Part shown: one piece after another, positions 12,122-23,500 of the stretch
Numbering within the stretch: the stretch's first letter is position 1
Layout: each line of letters begins with the position of its first letter
Assembly: GCA_038373885.1 (NCBI GenBank)
Contig: JAWZYV010011900.1
Coordinates: 124,001 to 188,000 of the forward strand
DNA length: 64,000 nt
DNA from: Cheiracanthium punctorium
Taxonomy: Eukaryota > Arthropoda > Arachnida > Araneae > Cheiracanthiidae
Direction: 5' to 3'
The notes under the pieces: generated by a model
The model's input: the letters and a program-made list of their open reading frames with translations, nothing else
Databases searched by the model: none
Told to the model about the DNA's origin: nothing
Translations under genes and position numbers: made by a program

Positions 12122-12724
12122 TTTAAAAAAAATTCATTCGGTTTATCAAACATCAAATCAAAGTTGGCTCTTGTAGTTTCTCTATAACAGCAGGTAGAAT
12201 AGAACGTTATACACACGTGCCGTTTAACGTATCGATTAAAACCAATAATTTCCAGAGCGATGAACCCTTCATAAAAATAGTCATCACGCGATGTCCATTC
12301 TTATCAGAGGAGAGTTTATAAGATATTTGATCCTCGTTAGATTCCTTGCTAATGAAATGTTTATACAAATCAACCAAAGAGATTGATTTATAGCCGAATC
12401 CAATCAACAACCTATCGATCTTACTTGACCGATAATTTTAATGCATCAGAGGTCGGGAACCCCTTCCTAGATTTAACCCCCCCCGAGTGACCGGGACGTC
12501 CAAATAACCTGTTCATTGACCTCCAGTTTTCTCTACTCTACACCTAAGTATATTAGTTAACTGAAATACGTTTACTGTTAATTATTATCTTTCAGTTTTA
12601 AAGTTTTTGGAAGAACTTGAAAAATCATTTTCTCTTATAGGTATCGTCAGTTATTTAAAAAAAAACAAAAAAAAAAAACATTGGAGTATCCAGGGGGGGG
12701 GACTAATTGGTTTACCCCCCCTCA

Positions 12725-12766
<42 letters not shown>

Positions 12767-14539
12767 ATAGCTTACTTACGTAAAGTGAAATCCCAAGATA
12801 ATCCATTGATAAAGTGAAAAAAAAAAATAAAAGCACATGGTGCCAATTAACGAGCTTATACCGGATAAGTATTTAAATATAGCCTTTTAAGGCAATGAAA
12901 GAGTGGATAAATTGGATATAAAGCGCCAAATTAGAACTGGTGGGCTTTTTAAGCCTAATCACATGTAACCGCAAATAGACGGAAAATGGAATTGATATTG
13001 AAATGGTGTGCTCTATCATCAGGCGCCACCCCACACACATTTCAATTTAATCGAAAAAAACAATAATAGCTAGGTTTCTGCAAGTTACCTGACCCAAATT
13101 AGGGTCCTTTTGTAACTTGGGGGCGCGACCGTAGCTATTAGAAATAAACAACGAGGAAGTGGACCGACAAGAAGATCAAAGCTCAGTAATGGAGGCAGTA
13201 TTAGTGCATGTTGCCATCAGAGAAGGATATATATATATATATATATATATGCCCCGGGGATAAAATCTTTGGGCTTCTTTTGCTATCTAGAAACCCTTTT
13301 GATGTCGTATTACATCGATCATTCATTCCTTATTAAAATTATTAATCATTTAAAGAAACTTTAAATTAATAGTAATTGGAAAATAATTAATATAATTAAA
13401 ATTATTAATTTAAAAGTATTATACTTTAATAAACATCCATGCTCTAAAAAATACCAACATTTTGTTTTGGAGGTTTCGTTACCTTCATAGTAGTGAACTG
13501 TATTTGGAATGTTAACAACAATTTTGCATGTCATGTTTCCCCAATACTGAAAAAATTAATATTGTTATTCATACTTCCATCCAAGAGGCAGCCAAAAAAA
13601 TTTCGAAGTCCAAAAAAAGTGGAAAGTTCAAAATTTCTCAGGGTCTCAAGTCTTGATCTTTAGCATTATGTTAAGGGAGATTCAAAATTTCGGAGGTTGG
13701 GTGGACCCATTAGTCTCCCCTCTGGCTATGCCTCTCATCCATTATTTAACAATGTGTCTCGAAATAATGATTTCTGTGTTAAATAAATCTTTTCTGGTTT
13801 TAGTCATGGCAAATCGTTGACTAGCACACTCGAATAATACAATCGAACACAATTTTGAATAATACAAAAAAACACTATTTTGAAAAACACAATCAAACAT
13901 TCACAAGTCTCTTCTTTTTCAAGAAAAGTCTACGTTTCTTGAAAAAGAAAACTCAATCACTAACACTCCTCGTTTTTTGTCAAGTTGGTGGATTATGCTC
14001 TAGCTGATTTTTGTAATTTCGTTCAAAAATCAATTTGAAACTTCCGGGGACAAAATCTGTTTTTGGACTTTTTTTTTTCCCCCCACAAAACTGATAACAC
14101 ACAATTAAGTATTATATATAAACAGCAAAAGCTTGGCCTCTTCACGGGGTAAGACCCTGGGGGATTTTTCCCCCTTCTCCCCCTCCTTTTCAGCGCCACT
14201 GATACGCATTGATTATAAAACACTTCCCATAATAACGGTTTTTTCGTACCAAATTTGGCGATGCATGGTCTTCAAACTTATTAGATTTGGCGATAATCTT
14301 TTTTTTTTTTAAACCACTATTAATGTGATCTTGCGAGACCCTGTAAAAGAACTTTTAATTTTTATGTTTTTGTGTTAGGGCAAGCCTACACGAAGGGCAT
14401 CTGCCTACGAGATGGGGTGTCTTGATCTACAAAACTTGGTGGTTTTTGTAATATTGATGTTACACACGAACGTATTTTGGCGTCCCACCAGGTACGAAAC
14501 GGATTTTTTATCGGAGATAAACTGGCTGCAAACCACCCT
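12122..14539. other. Non-coding, microsatellites and element scraps
   Basis: (AT)n lies at about 12726-12760 and 13228-13250. GC-rich hAT-like end fragments include CAGAGGTCGGGAACC (12448) and AGCGCCACTG (about 14193), without matching partners. No gene is supported. Confidence 0.5.
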
Positions 14540-15353
14540 AGACAGCACAGCAAATTTGCATCAAACTTGCAGTAAGCTTGATTTATCAAGTCAATAAACT
14601 TGAATTAAGCTTGAAAATTTCAAGCGTGTAAGCTTAATGCAAGCTTGAATCAAGTGTTCAAGTTAACACTTGCCCAACTTGCATTAAGCTTGACATAGCA
14701 AGCTTAATTTCAAGCTTAAAAATTTTTTCTAAAAAAAAAAATTCCCCCAATACACATATGTTATTTTCCCCTCTACGCTGAAATTTCAAGTTTTTTTAAT
14801 CTGTTTCCATCAAGCGTCCGCGGCTGGGATCGAACTCGGGACCTAAAGTTTGGGAAGCCAGCGTCCTAACCACTCAGCCAACCTGACTTGCGCTCATCTG
14901 ACTAAAGTTTGAAGTGACTGTTATGGTTATCACGCCGTTTTCTGGCGAGATCGATCAGTGGCCGATGCCGATCTGTTTCTTTTATTTTTCCATGCGATGA
15001 ATCAAAATTAAAATAATGTTCTGTGTGATTTATAGACTCTACTAATAGGGAAATAAGCATAATATAAACTTAAAAGCAGCACACGTTTTATAACTTTCAA
15101 TATCGCGACACTCATATAGAATCTTTTTTTTTATTATTATTCTGTAGTCAAGTACATTTATGATGATGATAAATTATTTGTTATGTGGATGTGGATTTCC
15201 AAATCAAGCAGTCATCAAGTTGTATTGAAGCTTGACAGTTCAAGTGACTTCTCCAAGCTTGCTGCAAGCTTAAAATGAATTGAATGTCAAGCTTGTATTA
15301 ATACGTCAAATTCAAAGAAATGTCAAGCTTGATTTAAGGTTATGTGCTGTCTG
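14540..15353 (+). mobile_element. DNA transposon with CAAGCTTG repeats and an inserted SINE-like piece
   Basis: CTAGACAGCACA at the left and TGTGCTGTCTGG at the right are inverted ends. Both flanks inside are packed with AAGCTTG units in either orientation (14570-14725 and 15225-15335). TSD not resolved. Confidence 0.6.
14818..14890 (-). repeat. tRNA-like SINE head
   Basis: On the minus strand, TTGGCTGAGTGGTTAGGACG is an A-box-like region and GAGTTCGATCCCAG a B-box-like region with the right spacing. T-arm pairing is poor, so it is a SINE head or dead tRNA-like copy, not a working tRNA. Confidence 0.5.
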
Positions 15354-16598
15354 GGACATAATGTGGCCCACCACGGCGTTGGATCCGGCCCTCGGAAAGT
15401 ACCAAAACCCTTATAAACATTTCAAAATCCCATATAAATCCCAATTATACGGCCCGCGACTTCGCTAACATCTTGAAGTTTGGACCGCGACTTCGCTAAC
15501 ATTCCCAAAGTTTGACCCGTCCATACCTGCTGTAAACCTTTTCTGTAGACGCCACCTGCTGGGTACCCCTAAGGGATCCTTTCTTTATTGGTTCATTTAC
15601 TTTCTTCAAGTGCCTTCTGGATTTGTTGAACTTTCTAGATTTGATGACCTTTCAAAATTCGAACTGCAGTAATGATGTAAACATCTCAATTATAAAAATG
15701 AAATCATTAACTCTAAACCACAATAAAAAGCCATATTAATGGTGCTTTTCGTTAAGACGGAATGCATGTCCATCTATTAAAAAAAGCAAGCATAAACCAG
15801 AGAATAAGAGCTATTTAATGAAATTGCATACTCAATCAACGTAGAACATCAAGCTTTATGATAATCTGCAATAACAATCCATACTACTTCTTGGAATAAT
15901 TAATTAATTTGACCTTAAACATTATATCCCTGTAAACGTCGAGCTGTTGCTTTATTCTCATCTATATATATATATTTGGAAGTATAAATGACCACAAAGA
16001 CTTAAAAAAAACAAAAACTTTCATAAATATTTTTGTACCTCTTTTAAAAGAGAAAGCTGTCTTAATAAGTAAAGCGCCGGCAGTTGTAAATAATGCCCAC
16101 GATTCTAAGGAAATCCCGAAGGACAGCTTTCTACTTTTTGGAATATTTTTTTTAACAGAAATACAATCGCAAAGATTAGTCGGACCGGTGCTGCTTCTAA
16201 AATATTTACGATTTTCCAAACGACCGAAAGGGTTAGGGTTGCGTCACCGACGTCATAAAAAAGAAGGAAAAAAAACCGCATAAATTGTCGTCCCGCTTCT
16301 GTAGAAATGGTAAAGGAAAAAAAAAAGGAAATGGTATCGCAATTTTATGGTTGTAAAAGAAAAAAGGAGATGACCTTTACTTCACTTTCTTTTAATCCCA
16401 GGTAGTTATTATAGATATGACCGGTATTAAAAGGGAACTGGAAAAAAAAAAGGAATAATAATAGATTAAAGACATAACAAGCATAAAAATCTAAGATTTT
16501 CCAAGTTCTAGAATGTTTTCTCTAACTCGAAAAATTATTTTAAGACTAACTTACAATAATAATTTTGCTCTTTTGAAAAATTCTAAAATATGTGTCGT
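15354..16598. other. Non-coding
   Basis: 15360-15540 is GC-richer, with CCGCGACTTCGCTAACAT present twice (about 15454 and 15484), probably a hAT end fragment. The rest is AT-rich without genes. Confidence 0.45.
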
Positions 16599-17974
16599 AA
16601 TTGGGTCATTCCTAAATTAAAGCACCCTTTTGAATTTTTCTTTTTTTTTTAATTGTTTACTAAAAGACCAAAATACTTTTGAAGTGATTGAATGCTTATT
16701 TGTGAATATAAATTAAATAGCAGCAGCACACTTTTAATTAATATATTTGAAAACATAAACATGCAGACTGAAAAAAAAAAAAAAAAATTGTCTCCTGCGT
16801 TACCAACTTCTAAATAATCACTCCATTCTTTCTTATGCAAGTAAAACAGTACTCTTACCTTGTTAGCATTTTGATATCAATATAATTTTTTTGTGACATG
16901 ATAATTATTTTTTTGAATTTATTTTCCCTTGATATTGACATATGCCAACTGCGTTACCGTGTCTGCGTTTCCCAATATCTAACTTTATATGATTTGTATA
17001 AAAAAAATACAGTAACTTTGTAAAATTATGGTAACACTTGCCATACAACTGTTCTGTTAGATTTGTTAATTTCATTTTTTATAAAAGTTCTTTTTTCTTT
17101 TTTTAGAGGGGAAAAAAAAAAGTCAGCTATACAGGGCACAAAGTAACACAGAAAACAGTAAAGTAACAAAGAGGGCAAATGTTTACAAAATAACAAGAAC
17201 TAGGGGGTTTCAAAATTTTATTTCTCGCAGACATAAACATACCCGCACACCTAGATAATAGAATACTCCGTCTCCTTTCATTTTAAAACTTGGATTAACC
17301 TGTGTAAATACCATGGTAACGCAAGGGACAAAATGAAATGAAAAGAAAATTCAACCTTATGCCTCATATTTTTATAGAAATGATATTAAATGACATGGAT
17401 TGTTTCATTTCACTGATACTTATAATTTAAAAATTGATAAATGAAAATTATAATTAATTATCAATAAAATCAAGAGTAACGCAGGAGGCACATTAAAAGC
17501 TCACCCACCTTTCTTTAAAAATTACTTATATTCCAATAGATTCTTCTAAATCCAACTTTAGACAAAATGGCTTCAGTGCTGAATGACAATACTTCAAGGT
17601 GTATAGGTGACAACCGTTGCTAACTTTTAGTAAAAAATTTTTGCCATAATATCAACAAAAAAGTAAGAGTAACGCAGGGGACAAATACTAGGGGACAGAG
17701 GCATTTGCATTATAAAATGAAAAATAAAAAGGGGTGCTATGTTTTAAACAGTTAGATGTAACCTTAATAATACAAGAAGCAAGTTTATATCATGAAACAT
17801 TGCTTTAAAAAAAAAACCATATAACTAAAAGAATAATAATTCAAAAAGCAAAATATGCTGAGGGAACAGGGATTTTTTTACTGCACACAGTGTTCAATAA
17901 ACCTATTCTAGAAGTAAAAAAATACAAGAAATCTGAAATTTAATTATTATGTCACAATAGTAATGTATTTGCAG

Positions 17975-18152
17975 CAGTAGCGTAGCGAGAAATTTTTCAT
18001 GGGCGGGGGGATTACGACTACTGAAACTCACATATATGTATGTATATGTGTGTGTGATAAATGAGTGAAGAATACACATTTTATACGGCAAAAAATTCTT
18101 CATGGGGGGGCGTGACCCCCCTAACACACACACACCCTTGGCTACGCCACTG
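17975..18152 (+). mobile_element. hAT MITE (CAGTAGCGTAGC ends), nested
   Basis: Ends CAGTAGCGTAGCGAG and TTGGCTACGCCACTG. The left flank is ATTTGCAG. The right flank, read across the later insertion at 18160-18335, is ATCTGCAG (7/8). Confidence 0.8.
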
Positions 18153-18159
18153 ATCTGCA

Positions 18160-18335
18160 TAGGGATGGACGCGAGACGAAAAATTGGCGTCTCGCGTCTC
18201 GCAAAACAGCCTAAAAGCTTCGTCTCGTCTCGCAAAAATCCCTATATCATAATGTTAAAAATGCTTGTCTCATCTCGCAAAATAGCTGTAAATCTCTGTC
18301 TCGTCTCGCAAAAAGTCGTCTCGCGTCCATCCCTA
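18160..18335 (+). mobile_element. hAT MITE with GAGACG repeats, copy 3, nested
   Basis: Ends TAGGGATGGACGCGAGACGA and CTCGCGTCCATCCCTA. Both flanks read GATCTGCA (18152-18159, 18336-18343), an exact 8-bp duplication. It sits in the right TSD of the 17975 element. Confidence 0.92.
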
Positions 18336-18451
18336 GATCTGCAGTATCTTATTTGATGTCTAAATTTTAGTTTGGAACAAATTTATGGAAAATATAAAAT
18401 CAGAAAGTTTTGGGACACAAAAAGGCGCTTAAATTTTGGAATAACCCAATT

Positions 18452-19373
18452 ATAAAATAAAAAAAAAAGAAAAGAAAAAGAATTCTAATGAAGGTTTATT
18501 CTTCAACTATGCAATTCTTTTTGTTACCTTCTGTAAACGATATTTCTCATAAAATTTGAAAGCACAAATGAACTAAGGAGGAAAGAGAACTAAATATATA
18601 GCTACACCATTCAGATAGGATAAAAATACACTTCATAATAGATATCGATTACCTTGACCTTCTGCTTGGAGAACAATTGTCTGCGCGGGGGCGTGAACTC
18701 ACAAAGCCAATGCCCCCGCTTTGGCGCCCGCGAGGGCTGCAAACACACCGAACAATTTCCTAATTTGCTGTTACAATCCACACCTTAGGATGGGAGATGC
18801 TTATTTTAGTCGTTTTGTACTAATGAATTTCCCCCCCCCCTCCTCTCTGCTCCTACTCCGGTGGGGGGGGGCAGAAAGAATCTTGTCATCTGTATATTAC
18901 ATACGTATAAAATGCGGAAATGAAAGTCCCCATTGTGTTTTTACGAGCGACCGTAAATATGTTATTAGTGTAATTTTGCTGTGCGGGTGAAGCTGATGGG
19001 GAGGAATTCCGAACTGTGAGAAAAATATTTCTGCTACTGAAGTGGGTGTACTTGAAAGTGTCGTGAGAATAGGTCCGAAAGAGGGGGACCTATTCATTAA
19101 GTCGGGTGGCATCGGGGCGGCGTGATGAACACATAGTTTGATTGGATACAGAATTCAATTCCAGGTTGCAGTGAGGTCGAGAAGTATAATGTGTTCCACT
19201 GTGAACTTGTTTACTTATCATGAACATCTATTTATATAATATGGTAACCATAATCGACGATATTTCCACGCTGCGAACGGCAACAGCTAGATGTAAACAT
19301 TAGTGCAGCATTTGCCCTGGGTCCCCAAATCTGCAAATCGGTCCCTGCCTCCAGCAGAATATTCCTTCGGACG
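18452..19373. other. Non-coding
   Basis: The stretch has poly-C and poly-G tracts (about 18831, 18864) and a GC-rich patch at 18680-18740 with an imperfect GGGGGCG..GCCCCCG dyad. No gene. Confidence 0.4.
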
Positions 19374-19380
19374 ATGACAC

Positions 19381-19547
19381 CAGGGCTGGCCCAAGGGAGG
19401 TGCGAATGTAGGCGAGCGCCTAAGGCCCCGCGCTTATAGAGGCCCCGCTCCTGGGCCATTTTATTGCTATCTCATAAGACATGATAGAGAAGAGGCCCCG
19501 CTCTTGCGCTTCGCCTGGGGCCCCGCACGCCCCTCGGGCCGTCTCTG
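19381..19547 (+). mobile_element. 167-bp GC-rich hAT-like MITE, copy 1
   Basis: Ends CAGGGCTGGCCCAAGGGAGG and CGGGCCGTCTCTG are flanked by ATGACAC on both sides (7 bp). It contains AGAGGCCCCGCTC repeats. An inverted copy of exactly the same length is at 32343. Confidence 0.8.
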
Positions 19548-19597
19548 ATGACACTAACCATTAATGTCTACCACTTTCAACAAACTCATCATTCCAT

Positions 19598-20050
19598 CTA
19601 TATATATATAAAACAAACTGTAAAATGCAGTTAGTTTGTCTGCACCCAGTAGCGGATCCAGGGGAGGGGCTAGGGGGCTTCAGCCCCCCCCCACAAAAGA
19701 GATTGCTCAAGGGTAACATTCTGCTTTATTATACACTTTAAATAGCTAAAATGATCATATTTTATTACTTAGCCCCTCCCAAAAGCCTAATACATTGTTT
19801 AGACTAAAATTTTGATTTATAGTACATTTTAATTGGGTGAAATAAGCTTTTAAAAAGATTTAGCCCCTCCCAAAAAAAATTTCTGGATCCGCCACTGTCT
19901 GCACCTCACATAGCTCCGAAACGGGTGATCGTAGACCTACCAAATTTTGTATAGAAATCCTCCAGGACGGGTCCCGACATACCTCGAAGCTATTTTTTCG
20001 AAATTCGAATTATTTTAGGAGATATCTATAAAAAAACATGTCGCAAAAGG
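19598..20050 (+). mobile_element. Possible Helentron-like fragment
   Basis: A TATATATATAAAACAAACTG start, GTTTGTCTGCACC, and then CATAGCTCCGAAACGGGTGA and ACCAAATTTTGTATA resemble conserved ends seen in arthropod Helentrons. It was interrupted by the MITE at 19647. Recalled resemblance only. Confidence 0.3.
19647..19897 (+). mobile_element. hAT MITE, 251 bp
   Basis: Ends CAGTAGCGGATCCAG and CTGGATCCGCCACTG. Flanks TCTGCACC on both sides (19639-19646, 19898-19905), an exact 8-bp duplication. Confidence 0.93.
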
Positions 20051-20493
20051 CTAATTTTTGCGCCGCCATTTCGCAATTCTAACCCCGCAGTGGAAAAAGA
20101 GAGAATATAGCATATCTAGGTTGCCATATTTGGCAAGTTTATTAAATGATTCAGACTCTTGAAGTAAAAATAAAAGAATAACGATTTTTTTGTTTAGATT
20201 ATTTGTAAGGTTATTTTTTAATTTAAATATCGTGTGCGTGTGAAATCAGAGCAGGAATGAAATGTTTTATACTCAAAAGAAAAATAGGATTTGGAAAATT
20301 TCCGTGACTAAAATGTGCAACTTTTTAATTTGGCGAAAAATAAAATGGTTGATGTGCGATTTTGAGATGATTCTAACGCTTGGCGCAATTTATCGTAATT
20401 TTATCGTCTGCTACTTGGGTTATGAATACACCTGAGAATATGTTTTGGAAATGGACCCATGGACCCATGGATTATAATACGCTTTTAATATAT

Positions 20494-21014
20494 CAGGGTT
20501 TCTACAGATCTGGAAAGTCTGGGGAATGAGTTTTGGTGAGGGAAAGTCAGGGAAATTAGCAGAAATTGAAGAAAGGTCAGGGAAATGCAAGAAAAATTGA
20601 ATTTTGCGGTAAAATCAAGAAAATATTTGCTGTTTGAACCTAAGTATAGAAATTGTTTTATTTTCATTTTCTCATTCAACCTTATAAATAATTTTAAAAT
20701 GTGTTCTTTATGAGCATATCTTGTGCAGTTGAAATATGCTTTTTTATCCTAAATTATTATCGAACGTGGTTTTTGTTAGAATCCAGTGATGTCAATTAAG
20801 ATTCTTGTATATATTAATTTTATTATTATTATTTGTATAAAAAAAGGGGCAAAATATATAAAAAAAATTATTAATTAAAGGATGTAATGTTAAAAATAGA
20901 AACACAATATTCGGGAAAGCACGCTAGATAAAGTCAGGGAAGAGCGTGATAGATGTCAGGGAAAGTCAGGGAAAAGTCGGGGAAGCAAAAACTGTGAAAT
21001 CTGTTGAAATCCTG
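20494..21014 (+). mobile_element. Non-autonomous hAT-like element with GTCAGGGAAA repeats
   Basis: Ends CAGGGTTTCTACAGATC and GATTTCACAG..GAAATCCTG are imperfect inverted repeats. AGTCAGGGAAA recurs near both ends (about 20546, 20576, 20934, 20956). TSD is unclear. Confidence 0.65.
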
Positions 21015-21200
21015 TATATAGCACTTTAGTGCGTATTTAAATTCTGAAAGTGTTTCAGACTTTCTTACTTTTTTCTTTCTTTCTTTTCCGTTTTTTGATA
21101 AAGACCGGTATATCCAGAAGCTCTTCAGAATTAATACAGGACGAAAATAATTTGTTCCTTTTTGTGGGTTTTTATCATTTAACCATCTTATTTTTGTAAC

Positions 21201-21328
21201 CAGGGACGGCCCGACACAGTAAGCATCGCATCTGCGAGCCGGCTTCGAAACTCATAAACTAAGAGCATAAAAGGGGGCGTCTTTTTTATATTAGCAGGGA
21301 GGCGACACTTACCAAAGGGCCACTCCTG
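21201..21328 (+). mobile_element. hAT MITE, 128 bp
   Basis: Ends CAGGGACGGCCC and GGGCCACTCCTG. Flanks TTTGTAAC and CTTGTAAC (7/8). Confidence 0.75.
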
Positions 21329-21468
21329 CTTGTAACCATCTTAATTTTAAATTCCATTCAGAATTTGAGAGATTTCAATGCCAAGGAAGCCGGTGAGGAA
21401 CAGGATTCTCTCCTAGCAAAATTTATTCAAATGGCGAACCAACTAGTCGCCAGAGGCGGCTAGTTCCA

Positions 21469-21475
21469 TATAAAG
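21469..21475 (+). promoter_or_regulatory. TATA box upstream of orphan secretory exon
   Basis: TATAAAG stands 62 bases before the ATG at 21531, which would leave a 5' UTR of about 30 bases. A small GC-rich dyad (CTAGtCGCC..GGCGgCTAG) lies just upstream at 21443-21463. Confidence 0.35.
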
Positions 21476-21530
21476 CAGTGTTACATATTAAACGACCGAG
21501 TTATTGACGACTGTCGTCATCCTCTCCACG

Positions 21531-21633
21531 ATGGGGCTTGCTCTCCTGCTCGTTCATTCCGGGCATCTCACGGTATTTCTTCTTCCAATCCAAGCTCGTT
21601 TAATATTCCCGGCATGGACCGAACAGGAATTGC
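21531..21633 (+). CDS. Putative first coding exon of an unidentified secreted protein
   Basis: ATG at 21531 opens MGLALLLVHSGHLTVFLLPI followed by QARLIFPAWTEQEL. This is a good signal peptide (hydrophobic core, cleavage expected after IQA) and a short mature start. It ends in phase 1 at a near-perfect donor TTGC|GTAAGTA (21634). A TATA box lies 62 bases upstream. The segment is more GC-rich than its flanks. I could not find a convincing second exon before 34 kb, so the gene may have a long intron, may be a broken remnant, or may be a chance ORF. The RLIFPAW start faintly recalls the small secreted DM4/DM12 family of arthropods, but not enough to name it. Confidence 0.4.
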
Positions 21634-22299
21634 GTAAGTACCAAGTATTCTCGCTAATGATTCGAATTATGCGTTGTTTGTACCGACCGCGATGCGTGGA
21701 AAAAAATGACCCCTCGGTAAATAGTTTTTTTTTTTGTACTTCTTCATTGGAGGCAGCAGGAGCATCGTTTGTGTTGAAGTTCTGCTTGAATGGGGTGGAA
21801 GAGGTTCTAAATTTGTCGTAATTGGATCTATTGTCTTTTCTCTTCTCATCTCGGATTCCCTTTCCTCGGCGCATCAGAAATGCACGTGATTTTCTTGATA
21901 TGTCTGAATCGAGAGATGGTGCGAACAACACTTCGTTGCCAACGTGAAGAATGAATTGAACGGGTAAAATATTATCATACCGCTGGCTTGTTCGTTTATA
22001 GCCGCCTGAAATCCCGATAGCACGACACTGTGGACGTGTTTATCGACCGGATGTCAAGAGAAAAAGAAAAATTACGGGTTCTCTTGATCTGTTTCATCTG
22101 GACTTTTATATCTTGATTAGGCGCTTGATCTTAAGTTATTCGAATATGCATGTCATAGTTGTCGAAGTTACTTATCGCACTAAGCAGAGGCATAGCAACG
22201 TCTCATGCCTGGGGGGAAAAAAAGAATTAAATTGAATCAAGAAAGATAAATCATAATGTGTTCAACACATCCCTTATAAAGCACTGCACTCTTAAAAAT
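21634..22299. other. Presumed intron after the orphan exon; nothing recognised
   Basis: Moderate GC near the exon, falling off downstream. A CAGAGGCATAGCAACG fragment at about 22186 resembles a hAT end without a partner. No second exon found. Confidence 0.35.
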
Positions 22300-22447
22300 A
22301 TAGTTCAACGTTTCACCAAAATTCTGGTAACAATTTAGCTGCAACCGGTATTTTGAAAAATGGGGTTCAAAGATTCACCATTTGAGTGGTGTTTCTTCAA
22401 GCACTATCACATAGCAAAACTAATACACAATGCCAGAAGAAAAGTTC

Positions 22448-22513
22448 TACTCGCGACTCGAACCCACAATGCCTGGTTCAAACGATCCCGCGTTGACAAC
22501 TAAGCCACGAGTG
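22448..22513 (-). repeat. tRNA-like segment (SINE head or dead tRNA)
   Basis: On the minus strand, CACTCGTGGCTTAGTTG (A-box-like) and GTGGGTTCGAGTC (B-box-like) are at tRNA spacing. A 5-bp acceptor-like pairing (ACTCG/CGAGT) survives but the T stem does not. Confidence 0.5.
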
Positions 22514-22957
22514 ACGAACTTCTTAAGAAAAACAAATTATATATAGCATTTTTTTTAAATCTCAATTTGCAATAAAAAATGTTCTTGTTAAAAATAGAAT
22601 ATTGAGCTCTGGTATTTTACACGTGATTTCAGAAAAGTAATAGTAGCAAAAATATTGATCAGTTATGAGCTATAATAAATTTCTGTTCCCTTTTAAATGA
22701 ATGTAGATAGCCATTGCTGTCAAACGTGTTTATTCGATGTCAAATGTTGTAGTCCTTTGAACAGCCTATATTTTTTAACATAGGTTCTTTCTTCCATTTT
22801 CGAAGAATTCATCAGGCAGTTTTTTCTTATTTTTTATAATCGCCGCTAACCACCCTAACGCGAACTAACGACGGCCTTGTTAGTTCACCGGAAAACTCTG
22901 TTTTTCACAGTTGAACCGAAAATCTGGGTTCAATCGGTACTTGGCTTTTATAAGACA

Positions 22958-23134
22958 TTTTCGGGAGAACCATTATTACGGTTCAACGTATATGACATTG
23001 CTTGTAACTCTCTGATTTCACCGGTTATTTGGTGAAATAAATATAAGTTCAACGTTTCGCCAAATAACCGGTGAAATCAGAGAGTTACAAGGAATGTCAT
23101 AGATGTTGAACCGTATTAATGGTTCCCCCGAAAA
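22958..23134. repeat. 80-bp inverted repeat with 17-base loop
   Basis: Arms 22958-23037 and 23055-23134 pair at 74 of 80 positions, with no gaps, around a 17-base spacer. Confidence 0.9.
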
Positions 23135-23403
23135 TTTCTTATATATGCCAAGTGATATGCCATGTTATAAATATAATAGTGTGCCCAACACAATCTTATT
23201 TAAGCATTACTTAAGGAATAGTAAACAAATTTGGCCCTTTCTCGCCTCGGAGACACGACGACGGCAGAGAATTTCCTTTCTGTGTCCATCGTTGCTTCCC
23301 GGCATGCTCTCCCATCTGCTCTTTTGCTCGTTTCAGACCGAATCTGTGAAAAAAGAGGACGGTCAAGAAAGCACTTGCAAAAGGCATCTTGTACTCTAGA
23401 AGG

Positions 23404-23500
23404 CATCTTGTACTCGTGACCACCTTGAGGGCCGATGCAGGCGAAAATGGAGTCCATTTCGTGGTCCCCCTTCACAAAATTACAATCGATTAAAACGGCC
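23404..23500 (+). mobile_element. Fragment of the CGATGCAG MITE family
   Basis: GGGCCGATGCAGGCGAAAAT, then CCCCCTTCACAAAATTACAA and GATTAAAACGGCC match the copies at 36560, 44785 and 49666. The right end is missing. Confidence 0.6.

Larger units (their letters stand above)
16603..18447 (+). mobile_element. 1.85-kb transposon with GGGTYATTCC termini, host of two nested MITEs
   Basis: Left end GGGTCATTCCTAAATTAAAG and right end CTTAAATTTTGGAATAACCC are inverted repeats, flanked by AATT on each side. The interior carries GTAACGCAGGGGACA-like motifs at 16790, 16950, 17315, 17476 and 17667. The right part was later hit by the elements at 17975 and 18160. No transposase is seen; superfamily unknown. 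Confidence 0.65.
22300..23134 (+). mobile_element. Foldback-type element with GTTCAACGTTTC repeats
   Basis: GTTCAACG/TTTCACC-type units recur at 22303, 22363, 22880-22935, 22980 and 23047 in both orientations. The right part is a long inverted repeat (22958-23134). A tRNA-like segment lies inside. Confidence 0.5.

Noticed and set aside
14818..14890. Functional tRNA gene on the minus strand
   Set aside because: A- and B-box-like segments are present, but the T stem and acceptor do not pair; treated as a SINE head.
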